Assembly: GCA_973895155.1 (NCBI GenBank)
Contig: OZ316898.1
Location: 15,624,001-15,688,000 of the forward strand
Source of the DNA: Marsupella aquatica
Taxonomy: Eukaryota > Marchantiophyta
Reading direction: 5' to 3'
DNA: 64,000 bases
The notes under the pieces are model-generated. The model was not told the origin of the DNA and did not search any database. It saw only the letters and a list, made by a program, of their open reading frames with translations. The first letter of the stretch is position 1; the number at the start of each line of letters is the position of its first letter. Both the position numbers and the translations under genes were made by a program. Shown one piece after another: positions 11,221 through 24,106 of this stretch.

Positions 11221-14170
11221 TCAGATTTTTAAATTTTTTTTGAAGTATTAAACTATATTTTCTGATAACTATAGAGTAAACTGCACTCCAATTAAAGTCT
11301 GCCAAAGTTACGAGTCCTTGAGTATAAGTTATGGGTAAACCACGTTATGAGTTTATGAGTATATGGGTATATGCATTGATGAGTATATGGGAATACGTGT
11401 TTAAGAGGTTACGGGTATAAGGGTTTACTCCTTACGACTTACAAGTTTGCGATGAGTCCTGTGATCGTGACATGCTACGGCTAACTCCAACGGGACTTTG
11501 CAACCAAACAAAGAGTGCGCCTTAAAGGGGAAGGGATGCAGGACATGGGCGCTCATTCCTGACTTCTCTTCCGCCTTACCTCACACCTCTCTTGACCCAA
11601 ACAATTCTTCGTGTAGCACACTGAGCAGAATTCAAGCTATGGCAGACTGGGTGCTGACGAGCAGTACCGTGTTGAAGCTCTAGCAATTCTAAGGGGTATA
11701 GTAGCACAAATTCCACAGGCGCCCGATAGTTGTGCTAACTCACATGCATCTTTACAATAGCTAGGACTATAGCTTCTACTGGAGATCCCCTGGAATGTGG
11801 AACTTGACACTTATTTACAAGAATTTTGACAGACCATTCAAGCTCATCCGAGTTTGTGGACAATTGAGCAGATTGCTTTCACCTTTGGCTGCTCATCAGA
11901 AGGAGAGGCATTGTATTCTAAGAAAAAAGATTTATCCACACCTTACTTCTCAAGAATTTGAAATCTCAAGAATGGTTGGAATTTGACATAGTGTACTTAT
12001 CCTGAATTGAGAGTTCTCTTAGAATTCTCTGTGCCAATTCTTCGCCCAAAAAAGCCAACCCTCTGTCCTGTAGCCTTGGCAAATACTATTGTAGTTGCTC
12101 ACAGTGGAGCTATCGAGGTGAATTGGGCCTTATTAATCTTTAATGTTATGAAAGATCAATTGAATAGTCTGAGGGTAGGAAGACCCACTTGTTTGTAGAA
12201 TTATCTGTCTCAGTTCTACTCTGCCCATTGCTGCTTACACCTTGAAGAGAGAACGGAGAGAGGGTTACTCCTAATCGAATTAGGTCAAGGAAGAAATTTT
12301 GATAGAAGAACCAGGACAGGTCATTCCACCGGATTTCAATGATCAGGATGTTGATGTGGACATTGATGATAATATGGAGGATGTCTCAGTAGGTGGTTCT
12401 GAATCTTCACCTGTACACAAATTGGAGGACATCTATCATCTAATGTATGCATTTTACTCTCCAAGGGAAACCAGTGGTGCAGATCAACTGGAAGCTGAAG
12501 GAGACAAGTTTGTACCTGAGCAACAAGAAGATGTTGCTGAACCAACTATTGCTGCCATTCATGGGGCCACCACGCCCACTTTTTTGAAAGCTGAGTCTAA
12601 TCAGCAACTCATTGATAAGTTAACCTCTCTCTGTGGTTGTAGTGATGCTGAACTCTATAATGTGGTTAGTGACTTGAGAATGGAGTTACTTAGTCTACAG
12701 GTAGTCATCTTTTCCAGATCAGTTGACTCCTATCAGAACAACTTCACCCATAGGAGGTTCATAATCAAAAGAATTTGTTATTCTCACTCCTACCACACAC
12801 CAAAATCCCCCTATAGAATAGTGTGAACCTATCTCAGGAATAGGAAACATAAGTTGTGTTGTAGTTGTAAATGACCTATTGGAAATGCTTTAGTGTGAAC
12901 CCAAGGAGATAGTCTCCGTTGTTAGTGACTTAATTCAGAAGTACCCAATACCCAAAGGCCCTCACAATCAAGGTGCCTGCACTTGTAGTCCAGATTCTAG
13001 TTATGAGCCAACAGATGGACCTATTTTTACTCAACCTCAGTATGAACATCCTTATGTTAGGCATGATCTTCGTGAAGACTTAATTCGATCCACCCTCAGA
13101 CGGTGAAACTTATAGATCTTATGATAATTCTCCTGAGTCATCACCAAGACAAGGATTTGAAGATGTTGATGTTGCATTACGGTTGAATCCCAATCTAGTG
13201 GCTGTAGTTACTTCTTCTACTCAAACTCCTAGAAATGCTACTATTGAGAGCAAATACCCCAGACATCCTGAGTCACAAGTACACACGTATGCCACCACTT
13301 GCAAAAGAATGCAAGCCAACAGACCATCGATTGGAGAATTCTGAAGATACTACTATCTGAAGAAGACTGAGACTAGTTACATCTTTGACCTCAGGTATCA
13401 TGGTACTTTTAGAGTGGAGATGACACAATTTGATGAATTTTGGACTGACTCTATCTACTTCCGGCCCATTCTTGCTGCGATGCTGCTACAAGATTCTTGC
13501 TGAATTCAACCGATTCTTCAGGGATGTCATTTGGAGACTTTGTCCTTTCTATTCTAGGATGATGAGAACTGAAGATTTCCTATTCCATTACCCTAAAGTA
13601 TATGCTGCTACCTGCAATCACTATAATGTGATTGGGATCTACCGAGAAGCACGTCGTATAGACTTGTGTTACTTAAGGAGAAGAATGCCTTTGATGTATC
13701 CTGAGAGGCAATTAAGATGCCTACCCTATTCTCGAGGATCATCACGACAAAGTGAGCTTATGGAAGTTACTCAATCTTGGACTGTTACCCTCGTGGAGCT
13801 TCTTGAACCAGATGATATCTGACAACAAGCTTGAGGCAAAATCTAAGTGTTTTAGTTAGTTTTAAGAGTAATGCATCTTTTCTGATTTTTCTAAATGTGT
13901 TCTAGAGCTTTAAAAGTCACGAGACTTCTTCAAGAGGTAGTCTGTACCTAGAAAAACCTACTAGCAAAATTTCAGAGTTTTTTGAGCCAGGAGTAGAAAG
14001 CTAAAAATAGTTGAATTTGATAAGTTTTTAAATATACGCTTATACGAGTTTACGAGTTTACGCCTATACCAGTTTACAAGTTTACGCCTATACCAGTTTA
14101 CAAGTTTACACTTTTATGGGTTTACAAGTTCATACTTAGCCACTTTTCTGGCTTTTCACTTATAGAATGA
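11221..14170. other. Unassigned repeat-like region with two unexplained ORFs
   Basis: Two plus-strand ORFs stand out: 12299-12826 (175 codons, acidic N-terminal half, no motif recognised) and 13430-13822 (130 codons, aromatic- and Arg-rich, no motif recognised). Both ends carry GTTTACGAGTTTACG-type words (11330-11430 and 14041-14140), including a 24-bp unit repeated at 14061-14084 and 14085-14108. The arrangement could be a decayed retroelement, but no integrase, RT or LTR pair was found. Confidence 0.35.
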
Positions 14171-16078
14171 TCATTTTAACTTGTTGAGGGGTATGAAGAG
14201 GCATCTCTTTTCGACCCTGTGACCCTGTGACCTCTCTTTCTGTAGATTTTTACTATAAGATAGCTCTACCACTAGTGTAGTTTATGAAAAAGTTTTGCAT
14301 TTTTGCCTCTTCCTTGTGTTAAACCAATTGATCATGAATCTATGAGTTCAAGGTTAGGTTTAACAAATAGGAAAGACTTTCCTCCTTCTTGTGTTTGTAC
14401 CTCTATTTATAAACACAGGAAGTAAAATTCATTTGTGCAAAATCTTTGGAGTTGTGATGATAGATTCCTTTTCGGTGATTCATTGCAATCTCTTGAGTTC
14501 TTAGAGTTAACTCATTGAGTTTAAGTTTTATTGGAATTGATGGATTTCTTTCATGTTGCTTAGTACCATCTAAATGTTGAAGTAGCTACCTTTTAGATTT
14601 TGTCTGAGTATCACTTAGAAAGAAAAGACAAGACGTGTTGATGGCACTTTAAAAGAGTACTCTAGTAAACATTTTAGACCTGAAAAGCAATGTGGATTTG
14701 AATCTTATAAGTCTTTTCATTTTGACTAATGTTTAAGGAGTAACCTTGGTACAACCAGACTTCCTTAGCATACTTTAAGATATTTTTCAGTGTGTTTTGT
14801 TAATTATTTCCTTTTATTAATATATGTTTACACAATGTTGAGTTATCATTGAAAACTACTCACCGTTGTGGAGCGATCTTCAAAATACCTTAGTAAAGTA
14901 ATCAAATTTGATTACTATGTGTGGGAAACATCTTTTATTATTATTATTGTTTAAAACTATCAAACCAACCTCATCTTGTTCTTTACGAGAACAAATACCG
15001 AGTTTGAAGACCTTTAAGTGTGTTTTTGGTTCTTCATGACAAACTACAGGTAGCCTTCACGACTCATTTGTAGGTTATTTTTTTGTCTTTGTTCCTTTGT
15101 CGGCTTTTAGTTGGGGACCCCTTGGCTTGTTTTTCTTGGGGCCCTTTCCCCTCTTTTCTTCCCCTTCATTGGGTTGCTTTGTCTTTGGTATCTTGTCTCC
15201 CGGTATATGGATTTGGCATTTTTGTAAATACCAAAAATGAGTGGTAGTGTAAATTCAAAATCTTTAGTGACAATAAAGATATTTGTAAAGTGCAACCCAA
15301 GTTTTATGGACCAATTGTGGTAACCGGGTATGAGTCATCAAAGTGTTCTGATAATTGGAAAGTAATTACAATTTCTTTAGGAGCTTGAGTTAACACCAAA
15401 AGCAAACGAGTTAGGGCCACAGTTTGCCTTTAAAGACTTGCAAAGCAACCGGTCTTGCATTCAAAACTTGTAGAAGACAATTGGTCTTCAGTTGACTGAA
15501 CAGGAGTCGTGTTTGTTGGTGTGCTATGGATGTTGGATCAGTAAGAGAAGCTGCTATTTCTTGTGAGATAGTGTGCTTCCCAGGAGACTGATGACAATGG
15601 TCTTGATCATGACGATGACAATGAAATTGAGCATTTAGCGCTTCCTAGTGGACTGATGACGGTGGTCCTGATCGGGCGGAGAAGGATCAATGCCGTAGTA
15701 GGTAATTATTTGGAAGCTATTTCTGGTCCGTGATGAGTACTGATAGCTTTTGCGTAGTTTTCTCTTGACTTTGTAGTTTAATTCAATGTGGGTTGTATCA
15801 GCTAGCCATTGTTTGAGTTGTCTAGACTTTTCTTTCCAACTGAATTATCATGTGTAACATTTCTTGTCTCGTGATCAGCTTTGAAACTTGCAGAAGGGCC
15901 ATTGAGCATGAATACGACATCAATTGTTGTTACATATGAAAGAGTGAACCTCTTTGGCTCAGGATTGTTTCTTGAATTCTTGATCTTTGGAGCTCGTTAA
16001 TGATCCATGCCTTGCCTTCCCTTGCATCAATCTACTCCAGGGCTTGCTCATTGATTAGGAGACAGACGTTGGAGGATC
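14171..16078. other. No recognisable gene
   Basis: AT-rich sequence with short ORFs only. Nothing supportable was seen apart from a repeated GACTGATGAC(A/G)-GGT word near 15590 and 15650. Confidence 0.4.
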
Positions 16079-17222
16079 ATGGATTTGTTCCCCAATTTAT
16101 ATCTTGAATTCCAGACAGGTCTGCCACCTATAGACAACAAAATCGATGGTGAGCTTGAAGAGTTTGACTTGCAATTATTCATGTTCATGACGATGGCAAT
16201 GCAGGCGTACTTGATACTCCTTGATTGTTTTCAACCAGTTGAGCTTTTGATTGAAAGTCAAATGACAGTGAATCCTGCAAGGCCAATTGACAACCTCTTG
16301 TCCAAGTATGCAGCAACGCCACAACTATTCAAGGACTCAAGCAATTTCACTCTCGAAGAATCTCATGAGCTTTGTACATTGGTTTGTCCGACTATTGAGT
16401 CAAATGCAAGATCGACAAGCCAAGGCCATAAGCTTAAGGGCAGGCCTTGCGAAGCTTCACCAAAGCAAAGATTGTTCAGTTTCATTTTGTATATGAAACA
16501 TGACAACACAATTTACCTAGATGTTGCACATTGGAACTGGGCAAAATCTTCCGTGTGTGATGATGCAATTTATGTTGCATCTTGTGTCAATGAAGCCATA
16601 GCAAATCAATGAGATCCGTTGGCCTAGGGTTGAGGAGAGAATAGAGCTAGACCAGGTCATTACAAATTTGCCAGGGTGTATTGGTTTTGTGGATGGAAGT
16701 CTTTGCAAGATTTGGAGGCCTTTTGAGAATGCAAACCATAGCAAATTGTTTCAAGGTCAAAAACAAATGTATTGCTTGAATTCCATTGTCTTGGTAGACC
16801 ATAATGGTTTGTTCATTTATGTAGACCCAGGATATCTTGGGAGTTTTCATGATGTTACTATTTTGAAGGACTCTTGGGTGGAGCAAAATTGGCTACATTT
16901 GTTTGCCAACCAGCTAGGGTACTCAAAATTTGTCTTAGGTGATCAGGGGTACACCAGCATGGAGAAGTTCATAATGAGAAGTTTAAGCAAGGTTGAAATC
17001 AGGGCTATGGGTTTAGATCAAAGCCTAGTGAAAGTTTTCAACAAAATGCATGTTGGATACAGGGTGCAGGTGGAGTGGGGTAATGGTGGGATGAAGCAGA
17101 AGTGGTGGAGGCTAATGAAAAGATTTGACCTAGTTAAGCCAAAGTTTAACATAACTTTCAAGGCGGCTGCTCTTCTCACCAATTTCTCCATAGGAGACGG
17201 AGAGACATGCATATGGAGATGA
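16079..17222 (+). pseudogene. PIF/Harbinger transposase (DDE_4 type), one frameshift
   Basis: A plus-strand ORF at 16079-16612 gives an N-terminal region. After a one-base frame shift near 16610 it continues as 'IRWPRVEERIELDQVI' and then, from 16668, the catalytic domain. The catalytic part has 'GCIGFVDGSLCKI' (first Asp), 'GYLGSFHDVTILKDS', 'FVLGDQGY' (second Asp) and 'RVQVEWGNGGMKQKW' (Glu of the triad), the usual order of Harbinger-type DDE transposases. The frame shift suggests the gene is dead, although an unrecognised intron could explain it. Terminal repeats and the expected 3-bp target duplication were not found. Confidence 0.75.
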
Positions 17223-18773
17223 TTGCAGGGCCACAAGTCAGGGCAGATTGGGGGTGGGCAGGAGACTATTGATGCGAATGTAGTCTTAGGATGAGGCATT
17301 GATACAATGTTAAAGTTCAGTGTGCTTTTTGAGTTAATAGTTTAAAACTGGGGGCAGTCGATCGAACTGCATATAGTGACAGTGGATCCTGGTAAAGGTA
17401 TCCTTGTCAAATTCTACTTTTCAATAAATGTTTCTCTTTCCTTTTCTCTTGGTGAATTTGTGCATTGGGTTGTGTGTTCTTTATTGCTTTTGTGCAGTGT
17501 TGTCATACTCTGAAACTTTCCATCTATCTTGGGCCTGCTTGGACACTATTTACTTTTCATTTTTTCTTGAAACATATTTTATATATTGCATGAAATGGAT
17601 TGTCATCGTGAGATACCATGCAACAAGAATATTTTAGAAGTCGTGCACAACGCACTATAGTCCTAGATAGGATACTCACATGCCACAAGAATATTTGGAA
17701 AGTGCTCTTGTCTCAACGCAATCTGGAACCTTTCTTCCCTATTGCCATGCGGCCCACAGACTCACAAGTAGGCCCGGCTTTTTGGATGGCTCAGTCATGT
17801 TAACCAGTTACAAGCTTGCCAATTCTATTGGTAGTTGAGGGGAAATGTATGAACTAGACTCAGATTATCTTCAACGTAAACTAACAGTTATTTTAGGCTA
17901 TTGCTACTTTATGCATGCGTCTCTCTAAATTGTTTCGTCATTTTAGTTATTGTAAGTTTTCTAGACCCTAAATTTGTTTGGTAAATAGTCATTTGACTAC
18001 CTCAGTAGACATATGCATTTCTCGACGTCAACAGTTACAAATGTCGTAACAACTCTTGTAGATTAGTAGTGCCCTAACAAATCCTATGAGGGTAGTGTTT
18101 TTTGTCTCTTCCTTTGTATTTCTCTCATAATCTTCCAGCTACCACTGTGTTCTCCACAAGCGTTGTGGTCAACTCAGTACACTAAGTCCTGAAAACACCG
18201 TGCAAACAACACAGGTTTGGACCCTGACATGGACAGTGCAATGGGTGAAGGAAAATTAAGGGAAGCTAGCTATTGCCACAAACACAACATTGGGGACTGT
18301 TTGTTGGGCTCCATGCATGCCGCGTGGTGTGTGGTGGTGCTATACTTACATCATAGGATGCTGCTCTCCAGATAGAGTAATAAAGGTCTCTCTTCAAGAG
18401 TGATTTAGGGTCGGTCGGACACAGACAAACCTGATTATGAAAGAGAGGGTTTCTCAACTTTCCCCTTCATCTCTTTGTGCTTTTGTTTGCTCTAGTATAG
18501 TTGTTGAGCTCTACATTGTGTTATTTTATGCTCATAGGAGTCTTTCAAGTATTGGGCAGAGATAGTTCAAATTCATATGCAGATGATCCAGACTTAGTGA
18601 GATGGGATCTCAATGACCTCAAAGGTGGGGGTACGTGGGTGTTTTGTTGTAGGAGCCAACAACCCTAGCAACACCTATTAGTACTTAATTCAGCCTCATG
18701 AACCACATTTGATGAATCGACCACTTTATGTGTACTATAATCTTATGAACGATGAAGCCATTGCACTCGCATG
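17223..18773. other. No recognisable gene
   Basis: Only short ORFs with no family signature. It may hold the rest of the Harbinger element and the deleted left part of copy A, but no terminus matching the family (GGGTATTTAC or AGGTGTTTAC) was found here. Confidence 0.4.
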
Positions 18774-19892
18774 TCAAGCAAAATTGTCAAAACTGCCCGA
18801 TACTGAAGAATCTGTTGTGTTCTTCATACCCACCGTAGTTGCACGCGGATTCAAAGTCAAACCTTGTTCCATGTGCATCTTTGCAACTTTCTCTGCCTCT
18901 CTTGAAAAAACTTGCTTGCTCGGATGGTTATGATCTCCGATGTGAATGGCAAGCCGCGACATATGCTTAGCAGACTCGGCATCAACTTTGGAAGACGTGT
19001 ACATGTAGAACATCATCGTTGGACAGGACTCAACACAAAATGGGCGCTCCCAACAATAATGATAGACAATCCCACCCTCAGGAATGAGTTGCCCAACTAC
19101 GTGCGATCCAGAAATCTTAGGAACTCTTGCCCAAAACTTTGCATTCCTCCTTTTATGTTCGGCCCAAAACTGACATGAATTGTTACGACATTCCAGGGAA
19201 CCCGTGCAAAAGACTTTCCTAAAATCCCACACCTTTTTTGGGAGAAGATTTGCGGAAGTCATGACAATCCGAGTCCAATAGTAGCAGTCCTTGCCGCGAT
19301 CCATGTCCCGGAGGCGTTCATCTTTTGAGCAAACTCCAACAACTGGAGGCAGTTCAAAAACAATATTCCCATTGTACGTGCCAGGCAAGCTTGATACTTG
19401 CTCAAATCGGTAATCATTCCTTCGCATGAATCTAGAGATCTCACTCTGGCCTTTTGATTGTAGAATCGCATCAAGAGCACTCCTCCGGTACACAACTGAA
19501 TCGGTCGTCCACCCATGGACCGTCTCCACTTTCACGTTGTTCTGAGGAAGACGAAGCTTCACCAAATCTTCATCATCGCTACTATCTGAAAGGTCAATCA
19601 AATCAACTTTCAGCTTCCCCTTTGAGGAGGATGGTACCTCAAATTTTCCCAAACTAACGATGTCATACTTCATCCCACCGCACAACCTCCAATACCGAAC
19701 TCCTTCAATGAAATAAACATCAACCACCACTTCCTCTCCCGAGATAACTATTCGCTGTATGCTTTTCCTAGGAATTCCAAACCTGGTGGCAAGATATTCC
19801 TCAGAAATTTCATCATTTTTCTTAGGATCAGCGAGAAGGATTGTCACAAGGTCGCCAGGCGGACAGCGAGAAATTACAATTCGTGAATCCAT
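18774..19892 (-). pseudogene. MULE transposase, N-terminal part, copy A
   Basis: The ORF opens at 19922, but alignment with copy B favours the ATG at 19890-19892 ('MDSRIVISR'; B has 'MSRSIVLTR'). From that start there is a diverged N-terminal domain, a short hydrophobic core plus acidic run 'VDLIDLSDSSDDED' (about residues 97-110) that looks like a SUMO-interaction motif, and a GCM1/WRKY-type zinc finger with Cys235 and Cys240 and a final 'HIGDHNHPS' with His321 and His323. Such fingers are known in Mutator-like transposases. The DDE core and SWIM finger present in copy B are absent; similarity ends near residue 370. It is divergent to the methyltransferase gene, as in copy B. Confidence 0.75.
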
Positions 19893-21090
19893 TGGAAATG
19901 GCGTACAGAAATGTGAGGCCACCTAAATTCATTTGTGTCGAATAAAACTGTTACAAATACGACAAAGTGACCTATTAGCAATGAATGCTTGTCGTTTTCT
20001 AATGGAATTACACATGTCAGCACCTACCAAGAAAAGCTTATTGATCAAAATTTGAACATAAATTTCAAGGCACACAAATAATAGCCCTGGCGCTAAGTAA
20101 GTGAGATGAAAACTTCAAGCTCCATATGCACATAGTAATGTATGGTTTGACAAGCATCATCTCAGATGACACGATTGTCCAAATTCCCTTTGATAGCGCC
20201 AGGTGCTAGCAAATATGTATCATGCATATCTGGTCCATAACGGTAACTCCCAATGCTAGCTACTGGCGCTAGCAAATATGTATCATGCATATCTGGTCCG
20301 TAACGGTAACTCCCAATGCTAGCGCCAGGCGCTATCAAAGGAGTACTCGATAATCAAACGGTAACTTTAACGGTTATCAGGTTAATGTTTATTAGCGCTC
20401 GGCGCTAGTAAACTATTCGAAAAGAAATGTTCTATTCTCAAAGGAATATTATCTTCCGTGTTATATATGAGAGGATAAAGATACCATAACGACATATCCC
20501 TATGATAGCGCCAGGCGCTAACAAAACTTTGAGTCAAATTTTGAAGGTTCTAGACTATAATATTTTACTAGCGCTTGGCGCTAGTAAAAACTTATATGCT
20601 AAAATACAATTTCTTGAACAAATATGATGTTCATGATAGATTCAAGGAACCTTCACAACGGACGCCAATGATAGCGCCGGGCGCTATCTAATAACAACTC
20701 GCTCTTCAACGGTAACTTCAACAAACATTTTAGTCGATTCGAGTATAATATTTATGGAGGTATCAGGTCAACGGTAACTTAAACAGATACCTTTTTATGC
20801 ACTGTGAGGTCTACTGGTCAGTCCCAGATTTAATCAATGGTGCATTTTGCTCCAGGTGTCCAACATCCCCCGACTCACATGTCGCCAGAGGTCCAGTCAT
20901 CGTACATTTAGGGTACTTTGCTTCCTTTGGAATTGTTCCTGTTGAGGCAGATTCTTCTCATTTGCGTTGGTGTCGTTGAGGGATGCGTGTAAGGAGAATC
21001 CGCACGATTAAGCGTACAAACTCCCAAACAAACTCCCGTACAAAACAAACGGGAAAAATCTCCGCATCGCAGTTGGGAGAGTATATCGAA
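19893..21090. promoter_or_regulatory. Divergent promoter region of copy A with a palindrome cluster
   Basis: About 1.2 kb between the transposase and methyltransferase starts. Copies of TAGCGCCWGGCGCTA, some decayed, lie at 20082, 20194, 20257, 20320, 20393, 20506, 20569 and 20672. A unit of about 68 bp that includes TAACGGTAACTCCCAATGCT is tandemly duplicated between about 20205 and 20338, and each unit ends in a palindrome. CGGTAACTT-type words recur near 20361, 20709 and 20772. Copy B has the same kind of region at 52260-53268. A regulatory role is inferred from position only. Confidence 0.65.
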
Positions 21091-21890
21091 ATGGGATCTG
21101 GGTCGCCAAACCATTCCCAGTCCTCAGAGTCATCGTATTCCAGTTGTGTTTCAAGTCGAAGAGTAACTCGTTCCACAGCGCAGTATCCTCTCAGTCAAGT
21201 TGAGCTTCCTTGTCCAAAACCGAGGCGATTGAAAATGGAACATGTTGGTGAGTTTGCCGTTCAGAATGTCAATTACATTGAGAAATCGGTGGTCAATGTC
21301 ATTGAAAAGCACGTGATGTTGTTTGGAGTTGATGCAAATGGGTTACCAAAGGAGCCTCCAAGAATTCCTTTATGTCATCTCGTTCACATGGAGGTTGTGC
21401 GCACTCTTCAGAGGAACAATCAATCGATTGAGAAGCTGAAGGACTCGTTCCGGACATCTGGATACAATTTGTCCATTGGCATGCACTTTTTTGTTCAACC
21501 ATCCAACGCTGAAGGTAATCCGCAGATTTGTACAGATGAAATTCAGGGCACTTGGGGTCCTCTTTGGATCATGGAGAACCAGTTGTTCGAAGCGGAATGT
21601 GAATCAGACCCCGCTTTCCACGTCCTCAAGGACAAAATGTTCTATGTTTTTGATGGAAATCATCGGTTGTTTTCATGGACTCAAGTCACAAACGAGAGTC
21701 CAGAGAATCCTAAGTATCATCCTCGCATGCAATGCACAATTTTCAAAGGAGACAAGGCATCAATCATTGAGATTGAGGCAGCAATGCATATTGTTAACTA
21801 GTGAGTTTTCTTTCACCATCGACTACTCTTCCCAAATTTGATTGTTTCCCTTCAACAATTTCTCCCTTTTTTCAGGTTGTATTGTTAGGT

Positions 21891-21905
21891 TAGCGCCAGG
21901 CGCTA
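21891..21905. repeat. 15-bp palindrome in intron 1 of copy A
   Basis: TAGCGCCAGGCGCTA is a perfect consensus copy inside the intron 21801-21929. Confidence 0.9.
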
Positions 21906-23331
21906 TTTCTAATGTCCTCAATTTCACAGGACGGGATAGGCAGTGGTAGAGTCTTCTTGGATTTTGGATGCAGACAAAATCAGAAGGATTTTGGCTCATG
22001 ATCTGGAGTACTACAAACCCATAATTGATGAGGCAAATTATGCAAAATTTGAGAAGACGAGGAAAGGAACCCGAAAGGGTTTGTGGTTTACCAAGAAGAT
22101 GCCGATGGAGGCGTTGGTATACATCTTGTGTGAAAACAAGATCAAATCGTACTCGCAACAATTTCAGGTGATGAAGAACCAGACAAGCAGTTCCGGCGCT
22201 CCATGGTCGGTCAAAGAGACAAATCTTTGACACAGTCAGATGATGAAGGAAGCCACTAAGGAATGGACCGTCAAAACTCCGAAGCTCACTTCCTTGCTAA
22301 GCCCAGAGTTTGAAGATTTCATGGACACTTGCGCTGAGATGTATTGTCTTACAGATCGACTCAAACGTGAAAAGGTCCCTGAAGCTGTATTCTGCACCAT
22401 GGACAGAGCTCGCTTGTTCACTGCCAATTTGACATTAGATCCAAAATTGCGAAGTACATTGCTTGTTGCACATTGTACTCCAGAGTTAAGAAAACAATTT
22501 TTCTATCCACTCGGAGTATCGGACGACCTCGTGAAGCAGCGGTGCCACACCTGGCATGTTTGGAACACGATTGAGGGGATAGCAACTGCTCTCCTCGAGG
22601 CATGTTTGAAGGAGGCTATGGGTTCATGCACCAAACAACGTCTTACAACACTAGGTGGAGAACTGATTCCCTTTGAGAAGTTGAAGGCTTTGATTGTAGA
22701 TGATTTTAGAAAGTATGGGGATTCCGTAAGGGTCAAGTTTTTCAACACTATTTGGGAGTCCAAGTACGCTGACAAGGAGGATTTGAGTGAAGTGAACCGC
22801 AAGAGAGCCAAGAGATATTTGTATCGATACTATGTGAAAATGGAGAGGAGTGACCCGAGATATTTTTGGGCTTATCCTGGTGCCTTCCAGAAATGGGCCG
22901 TTGTGAATTTGAGGTCCGAAGCGTCTAGAGACTTTCTTGGATACACCATGTACCCACCGGAGGGAAAGTTTCCCCCAAGGAAAATGGCAAAGTGGGAGGT
23001 TTTGCATTGTCCGTGGTATCTTGACACAGACAAGTGGAATTCACCGTTTGATGAGAGAGAGAAAGATGCTTTTCACAAGTTATCAAAGAATTTGGAGCCC
23101 AGAAACATTTTGTCAGAGATGAAGCAGGGAATTGATGCTGAGATTGATCTCTCGGCGATAGAGCTCCAGCGGATTTGTGAGACGCAAGTCATCCAAGTTG
23201 CAAGGAGTCGAAAACCAAGAGCAAAACCCAAGCAAGAAACAACCCCAAGTGGATCTCAAAAAGAGACCAAAAAAAGTGAGTTCCTAATTTTGTAGCTTCA
23301 ACTCTTCGTAATTGTCAATATTTTATTTGGC

Positions 23332-23346
23332 TAGCGCCAGGCGCTG
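23332..23346. repeat. 15-bp palindrome in intron 2 of copy A
   Basis: TAGCGCCAGGCGCTG lies in the intron 23276-23373. Confidence 0.9.
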
Positions 23347-24106
23347 TTATTAATGTAACAATTTCTCTAGCAGGATCTCGGAAATTGGATGCAGGGTTGG
23401 TGTCGGGTAATGCTTTGACTGCAACTCCAGAGCCTTCTCGTGACAACAGTCTTGGGAAGGATGAGGATCCGCTAGAGGGGTCGGAGACCCCGGAGGATGT
23501 GAGTGCTCCGCCAGTGGACGCCACGAGCACTAGGAAGAAGAAGAAACATTGTGTTTCTACTTTCGGTGGGTCTCACAGGGAAACGCTTGCGGCGACTAGT
23601 TTACAGAGGAATGTGGAGGACTTCAAGGGGAATAAAACCAGGCACACATTCATGGAGTCTACCTTGGCAGAGTTCTACGATAGTGTGTTTCAGAGGGAAG
23701 AGAAGCCATCTTGGGTTTCTCAGGTAGAGGCCTGGGGAAAGAATCTTGTGAAGTCGGGTTCTCGGTCGAAGGGGGTTATTAGAGGTGGAAAAGTTAGGCA
23801 TTTGGTATCGATGTTGGATTTCTATATTTGCCTACCGGATTGAGGCCATCACTTTTTGACAAGAAAGTCCCAAAATGGAATCTTCAAGACCACTCTCTCC
23901 CTGGGGCTTTCTTTAGCGCAATGGACCCTTTCCTATCGGACGACGGACTTCTGGCTATTCTTCACACTGGAGAATATGACCAGATTTTGGAAGTGATATC
24001 TGCATGCCAGCAGTTGCAAAAGTTTGACTGTATTGCATCGTATACAGTTGTCATGGGGTTTCCTATGTACAAACCTAAGTCTGACACTCAGGTAATTAAT
24101 GACATC

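Noticed and set aside
11221-14170. LTR retrotransposon or integrated pararetrovirus
   Set aside because: No reverse transcriptase, protease, movement protein or LTR pair could be recognised; only similar repeat words at both sides.
20082-20686. CRISPR-like array from regularly occurring palindromes
   Set aside because: Spacing is irregular, repeats are only 15 bp and lie in introns and tails over many kilobases, and no cas-like genes are present.
21091-21800. A working ParB-parS partition system
   Set aside because: No ParA-like ATPase is present, and the ParB-like fold also occurs in methylases and other proteins. Only the resemblance of a palindrome plus a ParB-like domain is noted.
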